Position numbers and translations under genes: made by a program. A model generated the notes under the pieces. That model made no database searches. It saw nothing but the letters and a program-made list of their open reading frames with translations, and was not told the origin of the DNA. A DNA stretch of 64,000 nucleotides from Leptospira fluminis. Lineage in GTDB: Bacteria > Spirochaetota > Leptospiria > Leptospirales > Leptospiraceae. Below, one piece after another: positions 1 through 10,100 of the stretch. Where the stretch lies: assembly GCF_004771275.1 (NCBI RefSeq), contig NZ_RQEV01000003.1, positions 620,001 to 684,000 on the forward strand, in the 5' to 3' direction. The first letter of the stretch is position 1; each line of letters begins with the position of its first letter.

Positions 1-600
1 TTTCACGGAAAGCCCACCGCGAGCGGAGAATTATTCGATAAAACCAAATTGACTGCCGCTCACCCGAGCCTTCCTCTCGGGTCCGTCATCAAAGTAAAGA
101 ACTTGGAAAACGACAAGGAAGTAACCGTACGAGTGAATGACCGCGGACCCTTTGCGAAAGATCGGATCCTGGATCTATCGGAAAAGGCCGCAGAAAGCTT
201 GGACTTTAAGGATGTAGGAATCGCAAAGGTAGGACTTAAAGTAATCAGCAAGGGCGGTAAAGACGAAACTGAAGATTTAGAGAACGTGGACGATGAAGAA
301 GCTCTATTGAACGAAACCAAACCGGAAAAGTTGACTCCGAAAAAAGTCATCACACCCGCACCTTTGGTAAAGGGCGCTCCGAAGGGTCAAACCGTCCAAG
401 TAGGAGTCTTTAGAAATAGCCAGCTTGCGGAAAACTACCGCAAAAACCTTTCCGCGGAGTACGGCGAAAAAGTTTATTTGTTCGAGCGAGAAGGGATGTT
501 CGTACTTCAGATGGGAGATTTTTCGGACCGGGGAAAGGCCCTTCAACTGAAAACCAAGTTGAAAGAAGACGGAGTGGACTGTTTCATTCCCCTAAGATAA
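1..600 (+). CDS. rlpA: RlpA-like double-psi beta-barrel protein with SPOR domain (5' partial)
   Basis: The reading frame is open from base 1, so the gene begins before the window; 199 codons are visible. The first ~85 residues carry the RlpA double-psi beta-barrel signature: FHGKPTASGE, then TAAHPSLPLGS and VRVNDRGPF, ending in DLSEKAAE. A charged linker follows. The C-terminal ~70 residues, starting at QTVQVGVFRNSQLAE, look like a SPOR peptidoglycan-binding domain. RlpA proteins are secreted septal or envelope proteins that bind denuded glycan, and some are lytic transglycosylases. Whether this one is catalytic cannot be judged. The signal peptide or lipobox lies outside the window. The gene ends just before a terminator-like hairpin at 631-665. 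Confidence 0.85.
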   Translation, partial: FHGKPTASGELFDKTKLTAAHPSLPLGSVIKVKNLENDKEVTVRVNDRGPFAKDRILDLSEKAAESLDFKDVGIAKVGLKVISKGGKDETEDLENVDDEEALLNETKPEKLTPKKVITPAPLVKGAPKGQTVQVGVFRNSQLAENYRKNLSAEYGEKVYLFEREGMFVLQMGDFSDRGKALQLKTKLKEDGVDCFIPLR

Positions 601-630
601 ATCTTTTTAGACAGATGCGGAGCCGGAACC

Positions 631-665
631 AAGCGATCTCGAAGAGAGGTCGCTTTTCTTTTTTG
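631..665 (+). terminator. Rho-independent terminator after rlpA
   Basis: An AAGCGA/TCGCTT stem continues into a CTC/GAG inner stem with a small asymmetric internal loop and a GAA loop, followed directly by a T-rich run (TTTTCTTTTTT). It lies 31 nt after the rlpA stop and reads on the plus strand. Confidence 0.75.
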
Positions 666-704
666 GAATCGTTGCTCCGATTGGAATTTGTTTGCGAAAA
701 GTTT

Positions 705-965
705 TTAATCCCTATGAGCCCTACAGCCCTGGAGTTTCATACGATCTCCGCAGATACTTTTGGCGAACTCTACATGGCCTATCGTGCAAGTGCCGGTGCC
801 TTGTCCGCAAGCGGGATCCGTAAGCAACAGGATGGAAAGACAATGATCGTAATTCTTTAAATCTTTACCGCAAAGTTGTTCGTTACTGACTAATGCGTTG
901 CAATTGGTAAGAAGAATCGAACCGAACAAAAAAGAAGAGGCAATCATTCGTTTTAGGCTGTGCAT
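705..965 (-). CDS. small putative lipoprotein
   Basis: This 86-residue protein has a lipoprotein-type N terminus: basic MHSLKR, a hydrophobic core, then LLTNC at about residues 18-22, an acceptable spirochaete lipobox. The mature part is cysteine-rich (CGKD, YDHC, PACG, GTCT, SICG, QGC), suggesting disulfides in a small exported protein. I do not recognise the family. It lies 100 nt downstream of cysE on the same strand and faces the terminator after rlpA. No strong ribosome site precedes the chosen ATG, so the start is uncertain. An overlapping plus-strand frame of similar size lacks such features and was rejected. Confidence 0.6.
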   Translation of the reverse strand: MHSLKRMIASSFLFGSILLTNCNALVSNEQLCGKDLKNYDHCLSILLLTDPACGQGTGTCTIGHVEFAKSICGDRMKLQGCRAHRD

Positions 966-1065
966 AACTTATCTCTTAGTCGGGGTTTTCGAGCGAATTT
1001 GCAGGAACTCAAATTGCTTCTTTTTCCAATTTTGTCAAATGATTTACGATTTTAAAATCCGACTC

Positions 1066-1779
1066 CTAAATTCCGTCGCCGTAGATGTATTCCTGAAGTT
1101 CCTGATCCCCTTTTACGGGAGAGTGCTTCGGCGCAGTCGCGTTCACTTTGGCATAAAGATCGTTTACTTCTTGCTGTAGAGTATCGATCTTTTCAGCTAG
1201 GATAGAAAAGATTCGAGCGATCGGGGCCGGAAGTTCGTTGTGATCGAGCATCCTTTCTCCCGCTTCCCCGAAGTCCACTTTGGAACGTACCACTTTTCCC
1301 GGAATTCCCACGACGGTGCAATCGGGCGGCACGTCTCGAAGTACTACGGAACCGGCCCCGATCCTTACGTTATGTTCTATAACAATATTTCCGAGAATTT
1401 TGGCTCCGGCTCCCACCACTACGTTTTCCTTCAGAGTTGGGTGTCTTTTTCCGGTTTCCTTTCCCGTTCCCCCTAAGGTTACTCCCTGCAAAATCAGGCA
1501 TCCCCTACCGATTTCAGCCGTTTCTCCGATTACTACTCCGAGGCCATGGTCGATGAAAATGCCGGGTGAAATTTTCGCGCCCGGGTGGATGTCCACTCCC
1601 GTCAAAAATCGAGCGAACGTATTGATGATCCTTGGAATTAAGGGAAGGCCGAGCTTGTACAAGGAGTGCGCGACGGAATGAAACCAGAGCGCATGTAATC
1701 CCGGATAGCATAGTACGATTTCGATATAAGACTTTGCCGCCGGGTCGTTTCTTCGGATCGCTTTAATATTATCGAACAA
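1066..1779 (-). CDS. cysE: serine O-acetyltransferase
   Basis: Transfers acetyl from acetyl-CoA to L-serine, giving O-acetylserine for cysteine synthesis in the cytoplasm. The 237-residue protein is the short (EpsC-like) form. It has a helical N-terminal region, then a left-handed beta-helix of hexapeptide repeats from about residue 60. The active-site segments DIHPG and IDHGLG are present, as is the GGTGK loop after QGVTL. The start is TTG, preceded by AGGGAA. The next gene downstream on this strand is the small lipoprotein at 705-965. The divergent leader of the M50 protease begins within 140 nt. Confidence 0.92.
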   Translation of the reverse strand: MFDNIKAIRRNDPAAKSYIEIVLCYPGLHALWFHSVAHSLYKLGLPLIPRIINTFARFLTGVDIHPGAKISPGIFIDHGLGVVIGETAEIGRGCLILQGVTLGGTGKETGKRHPTLKENVVVGAGAKILGNIVIEHNVRIGAGSVVLRDVPPDCTVVGIPGKVVRSKVDFGEAGERMLDHNELPAPIARIFSILAEKIDTLQQEVNDLYAKVNATAPKHSPVKGDQELQEYIYGDGI

Positions 1780-1823
1780 TCTTATTCCCTGTTCCTTTCG
1801 CGCTTGCCTAGAAGGCTCCTATC

Positions 1824-1907
1824 GGAAACCCTATGTAGGGTTCCCTTATATGTAAACAAGGAATCCGTCGCAACCACCCGATCGCCTTTCGGGTGGGGAC
1901 AAAGGAG
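1824..1907 (+). promoter_or_regulatory. two-hairpin leader with ribosome site for the M50 protease
   Basis: Two inverted repeats sit between cysE and the M50 gene. The first (1824-1844) pairs GGAA(A)CCCTA with TAGGGTTCC, with one bulged A. The second is a perfect 8-bp stem, CCACCCGA (1874-1881) with TCGGGTGG (1889-1896). It ends 4 nt before the Shine-Dalgarno AAAGGAG (1901-1907) that decides the TTG start at 1916. Neither is followed by a T run, so a leader-RNA role is more likely than termination. The hairpins are seen; any function is inferred. Confidence 0.4.
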
Positions 1908-1915
1908 ATCAGCCA

Positions 1916-2866
1916 TTGGAAAAACCAAAATACGGACTCCATATCATCCTCTTCCTTCTTACTTTTTTGACTCTTACATTTCAGGAAGAGACTCTAAATC
2001 TTCCGTTTTTACAATGGGATTGGATTCGAGCCCAGTTTTGGGAGAGGTACTTGTATTCGATTCCCGTTTTGGGCATTCTATTCTGCCACGAAATGGGTCA
2101 TTATTTAGCGGCAAGATATTACGGAATCCGGGCGACCCTTCCTTTTTTTATTCCTCTGCCCGTTTCACCGGTCGGTACAATGGGTGCCGTTATAAAGATT
2201 CAAGAGCCGATCCGGGACAAAAAGCAGCTTTTTGATATCGGAATCTGGGGACCTGCGATGAGCCTGATCCTTTCCGTCCCCTGCTATCTGATCGGCTTAA
2301 AGTATTCGAAATTGGTACCGATCTCGGAATTGTCCCAATCGCTCGGCGCCAATCCGGAATTGTTTCAGGTCCGATTCGGAGAGAGCTTACTCGTAGCTTG
2401 GGCCAACCAATTGGTCTTGGGTCCTTTCGACGCGAATTTGTACGAAGTAGAGATTCATCCGCTTGCGTTTGCCGGTTGGGTGGGCCTTTTGGTCACGGCG
2501 ATCAATTTACTTCCTTTCGGCCAATTGGACGGAGGCCACGTAATTTATGCCGTTTTCGGGGAAAAGTACCGGAGCTGGATCTATTACTTATTCTGCGTAT
2601 TTCTCGCGCTTTCTTTCTGGAATTATGCGTGGATCCTTTGGGGATTGCTCATCTACTATTTCATTAGGGTGGAACATCCTTACGTTCCGGATCCGATGGT
2701 TCCCTTGGATTCGATCCGGAAAGTTTCCGGCATCGCGATTTTGCTTTCATTGGTTTTTATTTTTACGCCTTCGCCCATGGAGATCGTTACTGCCGCAGGA
2801 CCCCAGCCTAGCTTAGGAGAGGAGCTATGGAACGGAATTCGAGACCTTTTCGTCGAACAAAATTAG
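1916..2866 (+). CDS. site-2-type zinc protease (peptidase M50 family)
   Basis: Integral membrane metalloprotease. The zinc motif HEMGH is at about residues 58-62, and the second motif [12 protein letters not shown] (the family NxxPxxxLDGG) ends near residue 208, both within hydrophobic segments. Several further transmembrane stretches bring the length to 316 residues, and no PDZ domain is evident. Such proteases cut substrates inside the membrane in regulated proteolysis; the substrate here is unknown. The start is TTG, with AAAGGAG 8 nt upstream. Its last 40 nt overlap the next gene, suggesting translational coupling to the beta-propeller protein. Confidence 0.85.
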   Translation: MEKPKYGLHIILFLLTFLTLTFQEETLNLPFLQWDWIRAQFWERYLYSIPVLGILFCHEMGHYLAARYYGIRATLPFFIPLPVSPVGTMGAVIKIQEPIRDKKQLFDIGIWGPAMSLILSVPCYLIGLKYSKLVPISELSQSLGANPELFQVRFGESLLVAWANQLVLGPFDANLYEVEIHPLAFAGWVGLLVTAINLLPFGQLDGGHVIYAVFGEKYRSWIYYLFCVFLALSFWNYAWILWGLLIYYFIRVEHPYVPDPMVPLDSIRKVSGIAILLSLVFIFTPSPMEIVTAAGPQPSLGEELWNGIRDLFVEQN

Positions 2867-4308
2867 TCTTTGCGCTTTCTTTTATTCTAATCCTATTTTC
2901 GTTTCCGCAGCTCGGAGCCCAAGAAGAAGCCGATCTCGATATCCAATTGACCGAGAATCCTTACGGGCTGTCGTATGACGGCACGAATTTTTGGTTTGTA
3001 GACAGCAAGCGCAGAGCTATCTTTAAAGTGGACCCTACCGGACGACAGGAAGTCTTTAATCTGGGGATTCCCTTTCTTTCGGGATTGAATTTCGATACGA
3101 GAGAAGGAAAGGTATTCGTTGCCGCAAAACGCGTAATATTAAAAGTCGAGCCGAATACAGGCGGAGTCACGGACAGAATTTCCGTCCCGATAGACAAGAT
3201 CGGCGGAATCGCCAATTTTCAAAATTACCTTTATATCTTGGACGCAGACTCGGGAAAAGTATCCGTTTATGACAAAGGCACGCAGACGATTCTAGGAGGC
3301 TTTTTAACGGATAGAGCCGGACCTAAAGATATCTGTTACGCGAGAAACAGCATTTGGATCTCCGATTCTTCGGACGGCAATATATACCGGTACGACCCGA
3401 ACAACGGCAGAATTACGGGCTCCGTTAGGAGTCCTGCCAAAGATGTTCGGGGGCTGGCAATTCTAGGAAGCAGGATTTTCGTCGTGGACCGGACCAGTAA
3501 GGAAGTGAAAAAAATTTCCTTCGTAGAAACGGATCGCTTTCTCGCGTCCGGAGAAGCCACATATCTGGTCGACGTAAAGCTGACCTATAATCTCGACGAG
3601 CCTAGTTTGATGGGAGGAACTTTAGGACTTCTCCCGCCACCTACGACCGAGCACCAACGGATCCGAAATTTGAAAGCGAAAGATCCTAAATTCAAAGGAG
3701 ACTTCGTTTCCGGGGTTCGCGGATTGGCGAAAAAGTTAGGCCTAGATGATCGCAAAGGAAATCATACGCTAGAATACCAATTCGAAGCGAGAACGACGAA
3801 CGTTCGGTTTTATATCATGGATGAATTTCTCCAGAAAAAGGAGGAAATTCCGGCCGACTTATCACCTTTTCAAAAAACGAAGATTTCCGTAAAAGAAAAA
3901 GCGGGAAATTATTTTATCGATAAGATATTCGATTCCAGATTATTCCGATCGGATTGGGACGGCCTTAAAAAATCATTACTTGACGGAGGCGTGCCTATCC
4001 GTCCCGTTCGAACTGTGGTTCTTTCCAATCCGGCTTCCCCCGTTTTTAAGGATGCGCTCGAAGCCTACGTGCCCGGCTTCGGTTGGATTCCTCTTTCTTC
4101 CGTAAAACCCGAATCCGTTGAATCTTCCCGTACGTACCAAAAGAGCGAGGAAGTTCTGGATTTATACAGGAGCGAAAGTTCGGGAAGTCTCCCTTCTCCG
4201 TTAATGTACAAACAGAAAGATTCGGAGTACTGGAAACCGATCCCGGCGGAAGTCGAAATCCGAATTGTACCTAAGGGTTCCGGTTCCACGGATGCCGATC
4301 GAAGTTAA
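2827..4308 (+). CDS. secreted beta-propeller (NHL-like) protein with transglutaminase-like C-terminal region
   Basis: The 493-residue protein has a cleavable signal peptide (hydrophobic core to about residue 30, ending LGAQ). Residues ~35-260 hold repeated blade-like units such as [34 protein letters not shown] and [17 protein letters not shown], typical of NHL/SMP-30-like propellers. The C-terminal half resembles transglutaminase-like proteins in layout, with an immunoglobulin-like VDVKLTYNL stretch and [10 protein letters not shown] near the end. I see no clear Cys-His-Asp triad, so this part may be non-catalytic. Start ATG inside the M50 gene, preceded by GGAGAGGAG. Its stop codon interlocks with the convergent MATE gene (TTAA, 4305-4308). 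Confidence 0.7.
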   Translation: MERNSRPFRRTKLVFALSFILILFSFPQLGAQEEADLDIQLTENPYGLSYDGTNFWFVDSKRRAIFKVDPTGRQEVFNLGIPFLSGLNFDTREGKVFVAAKRVILKVEPNTGGVTDRISVPIDKIGGIANFQNYLYILDADSGKVSVYDKGTQTILGGFLTDRAGPKDICYARNSIWISDSSDGNIYRYDPNNGRITGSVRSPAKDVRGLAILGSRIFVVDRTSKEVKKISFVETDRFLASGEATYLVDVKLTYNLDEPSLMGGTLGLLPPPTTEHQRIRNLKAKDPKFKGDFVSGVRGLAKKLGLDDRKGNHTLEYQFEARTTNVRFYIMDEFLQKKEEIPADLSPFQKTKISVKEKAGNYFIDKIFDSRLFRSDWDGLKKSLLDGGVPIRPVRTVVLSNPASPVFKDALEAYVPGFGWIPLSSVKPESVESSRTYQKSEEVLDLYRSESSGSLPSPLMYKQKDSEYWKPIPAEVEIRIVPKGSGSTDADRS

Positions 4309-5606
4309 CTTTTTAGGTTCAAAAGCCGGAAGGCTTGGCGTCCCAGAGTGAGGGAACGACCAAGCATATAAAAACCTAAGGACAACCAGAGTAGGTCGTT
4401 GTTTCCCTGTTGCTTCCCCGTTATCGCGACGGGAAGAAAAAACAGAAGCGTGCTTATGACCATAGCGTTTCTGAGGATTTTTCCCTCGGAAAGACCCAAA
4501 AAAAATCCGTCCAAAACGAAGGCTACGGAACCGAGTAAGAGAACCGGAGCTAACCAGAATCTATATCGATAAGTTATCTTAAGAACATCCTGATTTTTGG
4601 AAATCCAAGGGAAGATCCAATCTGGAAAGAGTATGATAAAAAATGAAAATAGAAATCCGATGGTTCCTGCGGAAATCAATGCGAGCTCGAGTAAAAACGA
4701 CATGCTCCGGAGGTCTTTTTTACCTTTCGCCTCCCCGGCTAAGGTTTCCGTAGCTACGGCAGTTCCATCTATCCAGTACGCGGCTACCAAAATCAGTTCC
4801 AACAGGATCGCGTTCCCGGCTAAAACCACGGACCCGAAAACCGAACTGAAATTTCTGAAAATCCCGAACGCGGTAACCAGCATCACTGTGCGCAATAGGA
4901 TGTCTTTGTTCAGAGATAATAGCGATCTGAAATCCGGCCATGAAAAAAACTTTTCCGAGCCGTCGGAGAAAAGAGTAAAACGATCCCTCTCTCGTATATA
5001 ACATAATAGGAAAATAAAAAGCATAAAGAACTGGCTGATTGTCGTAGCTATGCCCGCTCCCCAAGATCGCCAATCGAAGTAGAGTACAAACCAGAAATCC
5101 AGGACTATGTTCAATAAGTTCGAAAGAACGGTAGCGAATAGTACGACCCCGCTTTTGCTTCTTCCTAAAAACCAGCCCATCAAAGCGAAATTGCAAAGTG
5201 TGGCGGGTGCGCTTCCGATACGAGCCTGAAAGTACTCCAAGCCGGCCGATTTTACCTGTTCGTCTCCTTGCAAAAGAAAAAAGGAAAACTCCTGTATCGG
5301 ATTTTTTAGTAGTAAAATACACAATCCGATCCCGAGTCCTAAAAACAGAGACCGGAAAAGTACGAGATCAGATTTGGATTCGTTTTCTTCTCCGTACGCC
5401 TGAGCGGTAAGTCCGGTGGTCCCCATGCGTAAAAAGGCGAAACTCCAAAAAAGGTAATCAAAGACCACGTTGGTAAGCGCTACGCCCGCTAGAAAAGTAT
5501 GGGTTTCCAGCTGTCCGAGTACCGCCGCGTCCGCTAACCCGGCTAAGGGGACGGCTAGGTTCGCCAAGATATTATAAAATGCCAGACGATAAAATTTTCG
5601 TTTCAA
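4305..5606 (-). CDS. MATE-family multidrug/metabolite exporter
   Basis: Polytopic protein of 433 residues with about 12 hydrophobic segments, the usual MATE size. It opens with a motif typical of the DinF/NorM superfamily (ANLAVPLAGLADAAVLG) and has FLRMGTTGLTAQAYG at about residues 55-70. MATE transporters export cationic drugs or metabolites using Na+ or H+ gradients; the substrate is unknown. The start is TTG and overlaps the stop of the upstream symporter as TTGA, so the two genes are probably co-translated. The 3' end interlocks with the convergent propeller gene. Confidence 0.85.
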   Translation of the reverse strand: MKRKFYRLAFYNILANLAVPLAGLADAAVLGQLETHTFLAGVALTNVVFDYLFWSFAFLRMGTTGLTAQAYGEENESKSDLVLFRSLFLGLGIGLCILLLKNPIQEFSFFLLQGDEQVKSAGLEYFQARIGSAPATLCNFALMGWFLGRSKSGVVLFATVLSNLLNIVLDFWFVLYFDWRSWGAGIATTISQFFMLFIFLLCYIRERDRFTLFSDGSEKFFSWPDFRSLLSLNKDILLRTVMLVTAFGIFRNFSSVFGSVVLAGNAILLELILVAAYWIDGTAVATETLAGEAKGKKDLRSMSFLLELALISAGTIGFLFSFFIILFPDWIFPWISKNQDVLKITYRYRFWLAPVLLLGSVAFVLDGFFLGLSEGKILRNAMVISTLLFFLPVAITGKQQGNNDLLWLSLGFYMLGRSLTLGRQAFRLLNLKS

Positions 5607-6919
5607 GAGGTTGAATTTTCTTTAGTGTCCTGCAATCTTTGAAATACGTTGCAAGCCACAAGATCTCCCGTTACGTTCACGACGGTTCTGCACATATCTA
5701 ACAGTCGATCTACGCCTAGAATGATTCCGATTCCTTCCGTCGGAATTCCTACGCCGGTCAAAATGGTGGCCAGGATCACGATTCCTAAACCCGGAGTGCT
5801 GGGAGTACCGATCGATGCGATCACGGTCGCTACCAATACGAATCCCAATTGGAAAAGGGTAAGCTCTATCCCATATACCTGAGCCAGAAAAACCGTAGCG
5901 GTGGCTTGGTAGAGTGCGGTTCCGTCCATGTTGATGGTTGCACCCAGAGGAATGATAAACTCGGCTATTTTTTTGGACACTCCCATCTTTTCAATTCCGG
6001 TCCTTAAGGTAAAAGGCAGGACTGCAGCCGAACTGGACGTGGAGAAGGCGAGAAGCTGGAGTTCCCCCGCATTCTTAAAGAACCAGACGGGATTTCTTTT
6101 CGCAATGAAGACGAGTAAAAGGGAGTAGAATAACAGAACGACGACTAGTCCGCCCAAGACACAAAAGAAATATACGCCCAAACTTACGAGAATATGAAAG
6201 CCGATTTTTGCGGTCATCTGTGCGATCAAACCGAAGACTGCGAACGGCGCTAACTTCATAGCCCAGTTCACGAAAACCATGCTGGTTTTAAAGACTGCTT
6301 GGAACATCTCCGTGACAGACTTGAAAGTAGGTCCGTCTAGGGAAAGTAAGGCGACCCCCACCAAAATCCCTAATAGAACTACGCCGAGCATGTCCCCGGC
6401 GAACAGAGTTTGGAAAGGGTTTTTGGGTAAGACAGAAAGAAACAACTCGGGTATTTTCCGAAAACTGGGAGCTTCCGTTTGCGGAGGGATTTTTGCAAGA
6501 ATGCCCGTTTCGGGGATTCCGGCCGGATCCACGAAATTTCCCGGTCGAACGAAACTCGCGATCGCAATTCCGAACGATACGGCGACGAAAGTCGTAAAGA
6601 CGAAGTACAAAAAAACTTGGAACCCGAACTTTCTCAGATTTTCCACGGTTTCGCCGGCGCTGACCCCGAGCAGGATGGACGAGAAGACCAACGGAATCAT
6701 GATCATCTGTAGAAGTATCAGGAACAATTGCCCTGGCAGTCCTAACCAAGCGGAGAGGATCGAACTCGTCTCCTTCGAAACCAGTTCATACTCCGGGCTC
6801 AAGCACAGACCGACGATCGTTCCTAAAAACAATCCCAGAAGCACCCGGGACCATAGTTCTTTTCGGATCAGGGAAATCAGATTCGAATTGAACCTTCGGA
6901 TTCTTTCAAAGGCGACCAT
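5603..6919 (-). CDS. dicarboxylate/amino acid:cation symporter (DAACS family)
   Basis: A 438-residue membrane protein of the GltP/DctA type, importing glutamate, aspartate or C4-dicarboxylates with Na+ or H+. The family hallmarks are visible: a serine-rich re-entrant loop (STSSSAAVLPFT), the substrate/cation motif GATINMDGTALYQ, and the second hairpin segment IGTPSTPGLGIV. The start is ATG. It overlaps the MATE exporter by 4 nt. The upstream intergenic region is shared with the divergent phosphatase gene at 7106. Which substrate it carries cannot be told from sequence. Confidence 0.9.
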   Translation of the reverse strand: MVAFERIRRFNSNLISLIRKELWSRVLLGLFLGTIVGLCLSPEYELVSKETSSILSAWLGLPGQLFLILLQMIMIPLVFSSILLGVSAGETVENLRKFGFQVFLYFVFTTFVAVSFGIAIASFVRPGNFVDPAGIPETGILAKIPPQTEAPSFRKIPELFLSVLPKNPFQTLFAGDMLGVVLLGILVGVALLSLDGPTFKSVTEMFQAVFKTSMVFVNWAMKLAPFAVFGLIAQMTAKIGFHILVSLGVYFFCVLGGLVVVLLFYSLLLVFIAKRNPVWFFKNAGELQLLAFSTSSSAAVLPFTLRTGIEKMGVSKKIAEFIIPLGATINMDGTALYQATATVFLAQVYGIELTLFQLGFVLVATVIASIGTPSTPGLGIVILATILTGVGIPTEGIGIILGVDRLLDMCRTVVNVTGDLVACNVFQRLQDTKENSTS

Positions 6920-6955
6920 GATCGACAGAATCGAGACGATTCCCGTATTTTTCTA

Positions 6956-7102
6956 TTGATTTTTCCCTTTTCAAATTGATAGTGAAGGCTTAAATCGTTT
7001 TTCCGCGATTTCTTTCGTCTTAAAAACGAAAGAAGCCGTACCAAAGACATAGAATCGGTCGGAGTCGCTTTCAATATCCGCGGTTTGAAGCGACCTTAGG
7101 AG
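6956..7102 (+). promoter_or_regulatory. promoter candidate and two-hairpin leader of the first PPM phosphatase
   Basis: A possible promoter is TTGATT (6956-6961), 16 nt, then GATAGT (6978-6983); this is a weak match. Downstream is a perfect 9-bp stem TTCTTTCGT/ACGAAAGAA (7010-7034, loop 7019-7025). A second hairpin, GTCGCTT(T)CAA with TTGAAGCGAC (7064-7094), has one bulged T. The second hairpin ends 1 nt before the ribosome site TTAGGAG (7096-7102). The structures are seen; regulation is inferred. Confidence 0.4.
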
Positions 7103-7105
7103 TTT

Positions 7106-10100
7106 ATGGGGTTAAATACAATCTCTTGGGACTTGGTCCTATTTAACTATTATTCTTTCGGAAGTTTATTGGTCACTTTGACCACCTTCTTTCTCGGTAT
7201 TTTTTTTCTAACCTTAAAGAATAAAACGGTGGCGACGACCCACTTAGGTTTGGGATTTATCCTTTTCACTTTTTTTGAAAGCGGGTACTTCTTCGCTGCG
7301 CTCCTATATCATCCGTTCGCTTCGTACCACCGATGGATCACGGGGGGCTTTATTCTTCCGGCTTTGACTCATTATACCCAATTTCTTTTGAGGTTTCCGG
7401 GAAATAGCAACCAGCGTTTAGCGAAATGGGTCTTGATCGTAGAGTATTCCGTCATCGTGGTCGTCGTAATACTTTTCATTTACCTGACTTCCATTGCCGA
7501 CCGCATCTATCACTTTACCGCTCATCACTGGGACGTCAACGCTTACGACGCGAGCCGCTATTTGGCCATCGTAATCGCCATCGTGTCCATAGTCGGCTTC
7601 CTGATCATTCCGATTTGGAGAATTTTCGCAACGAAGGATAAGAGACGGGTCGCCTTGATCATGTTTACGGTAGGGTTTTTGGTCGCTGCGATCTATCCGA
7701 ATGTCTCCAACGTCTTGAGCCGGGACGGAGCTATGGAGCGTTCCACTTACATGACTTCGAACGTGATCTTCTTTTTGGCGTCATTCTCCGTTCTCGTGAT
7801 CGCGTTCATCAATAATAGTGCGGAAAGAACCACGTTTATGGTAAAGATCGTGGGGATCACCCTGTTTACGATCTGCTTGATCATGCAGGCGCTCGTATTC
7901 ATTTCCAGTCAGGAAAAAGAATCCGAATATGATAGCTTGAAAATGGTTAATATCGAGCGGGCGATTGAAAACGGGGTCAAGACGGACGATATAAAATACA
8001 TCGTACGGTGGAACGGCAATAGCGACGTTTTAAATTCGAAAGAATACGATCGGAAATTAGATCTGAATCTCGCACAGGTAGAGATAGATCTTCAGAACGT
8101 GACGATTTACGAAGAAATCCGGAATTTACGGGAAAAGAATTTTCGGAAATCTTTGGCGGAAATTCTGGACCAAACCCACACGTATTTCGGCGGTTACAAA
8201 CGGCAGATATTGGAATTCGTATCTCATAACGAAAAACTTTCCGGCGAAGAATTGAAGACCGCCTTATTAGGCGAGGCGGAAAAATGGAATAAGCAGGCTT
8301 TCGTCGCCGCCAATCGATTAGAAGGAGTTGTGGGTTCGAATTTCTGCAAAAAGGGTCGTTCCTTTATCGATTCGCTGGGAAACGAATCGTATAAGCAGGA
8401 GATATTTTCGCATTGGTCGGAAGATTGTCTTTGGGATGGAAAGAAACTCTCCGACGACGAGCTAAAGGAAGAAATTCTCCGATATTTCCGCTATTTTAAG
8501 CCGAGCGAAACACGCCACTATCGAAGGAGTCTGGACGGATCCGGGCATTACGTGGCTTTCATGAAATTTTCGCCGGATACGGGCGAGATGAGCGAAGTCG
8601 GATTTTCCTATCTGATCTATCGCGAATTCATGCACCCGACGGCGGTGAAACAGACGATCATTCTTCTTTCGGTAATCTTCGTCGTATTGGTCTTATTTCC
8701 TCTCTTCTTCAAGAATAGTCTTGTGGATCCACTCAACGGTCTTCTGGCCGGGGTCGAGAAAGTCAACAAGGGAGATCTGGATGTAGTCGTTCCGGTGAAA
8801 GTTCGGGACGAAATCGGATTTCTCGCCGATTCGTTTAACGCGATGGTTTCTTCGATTAAACAGGCGAGACGAGAACTTCAGGATTACGCCGAAAATTTGG
8901 AGGAAAAAGTTCGGGAAAGAACGAGAGAGGTGCAGGAAAAAATGGAAGAAGTCCAGCGGCTCAAAGTGCAGCAGGACGGGGACTATTTCCTCACTTCCCT
9001 TTTGGCAAAACCTCTGTTTTATAACGCGAATAAATCCAAATTGGTATCCACGGATTTCATTATCCGGCAAAAGAAGCAATTCGAGTTCCGAGGAAAACAT
9101 TCCGATTTGGGTGGGGATATTTGCGTCACCGGAAATCTACGCCTGGGAAGATCCGATTCTTTTAAAAGATTCACCGTCGCGATGAACGGGGATGCGATGG
9201 GAAAATCCATGCAAGGCGCAGGCGGGGCTTTGGTAATGGGAGTCGTTATGAATTCCATTTTGGCCAGATCCGCGGCAAACAACCGCATCTTGGATTCCAC
9301 ACCGGAACAATGGTTGGCGGATATATACCTGGAAATTCATGCGGTCTTCAAATCTTTCAACGGTTCGATGGTGATTTCCGCATGCGTTTATTTGGTCGAA
9401 GACGAGACCGGCAAGTGCTGGTATTTCAATGCGGAACACCCGTTTACGGTTCTTTTACGAGACGGAAAGGCGAGTTTCGTGGAAGACGGTCTGACCTTAC
9501 GGAAACTAGGTTTGGATTCGGAATTCGATTTCCAGGTTCATTCGTTTCAATTGCAAACCGGAGATATTTTGATCCTCGGTTCGGACGGAAGGGACGACGT
9601 AGACATTACTCCCGAAGAGACGGTTCGGACGATCAACGAGGACGAGACCTTATTTTTGCGACACGTGGAAAAATCCAGAGGCAATCTCGAGGAAATCGAA
9701 ACGGAAATCCGAAAAACCGGGGAACTTACGGACGACCTATCTCTCCTGAAGATTGAATTCCAAGCCGAGCCCAAGAAGGATGAAATCGAAGATATCTTCG
9801 ATTCCGAGGACCATATAGACAAAGCCCTCAATACGGATGCGGTGTACGAGGACGCCCGAAAACTCTATAAAACCGGTAAGTTGGAAGAAGCTCTATATCT
9901 TTTGAAGACGGGCTATATGCATGATAGCGCCAACCAGAAATTGAATAAGTTACTCGGTTTATTGAGCTTCAAAGGGAAGGATTATTCGACTGCGGTAGAA
10001 GTTCTGAATAACTATCTGGGAAGCGATCCGGACCTTCACGAATACTGGTTCTATCTGTCGATCGCCAATAAGAAAATGGGTAAATACGAACAGGCCCTTT

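Noticed and set aside
615..860. Plus-strand 81-codon frame opposite the small lipoprotein.
   Set aside because: It begins inside the rlpA terminator and has no signal or motif; the minus-strand frame has a lipobox and cysteine pattern.
6279..6959. Long open frame (226 codons) antisense to the dicarboxylate symporter.
   Set aside because: The symporter on the other strand has clear family motifs. The antisense product is proline/arginine/threonine-rich without recognisable domains.
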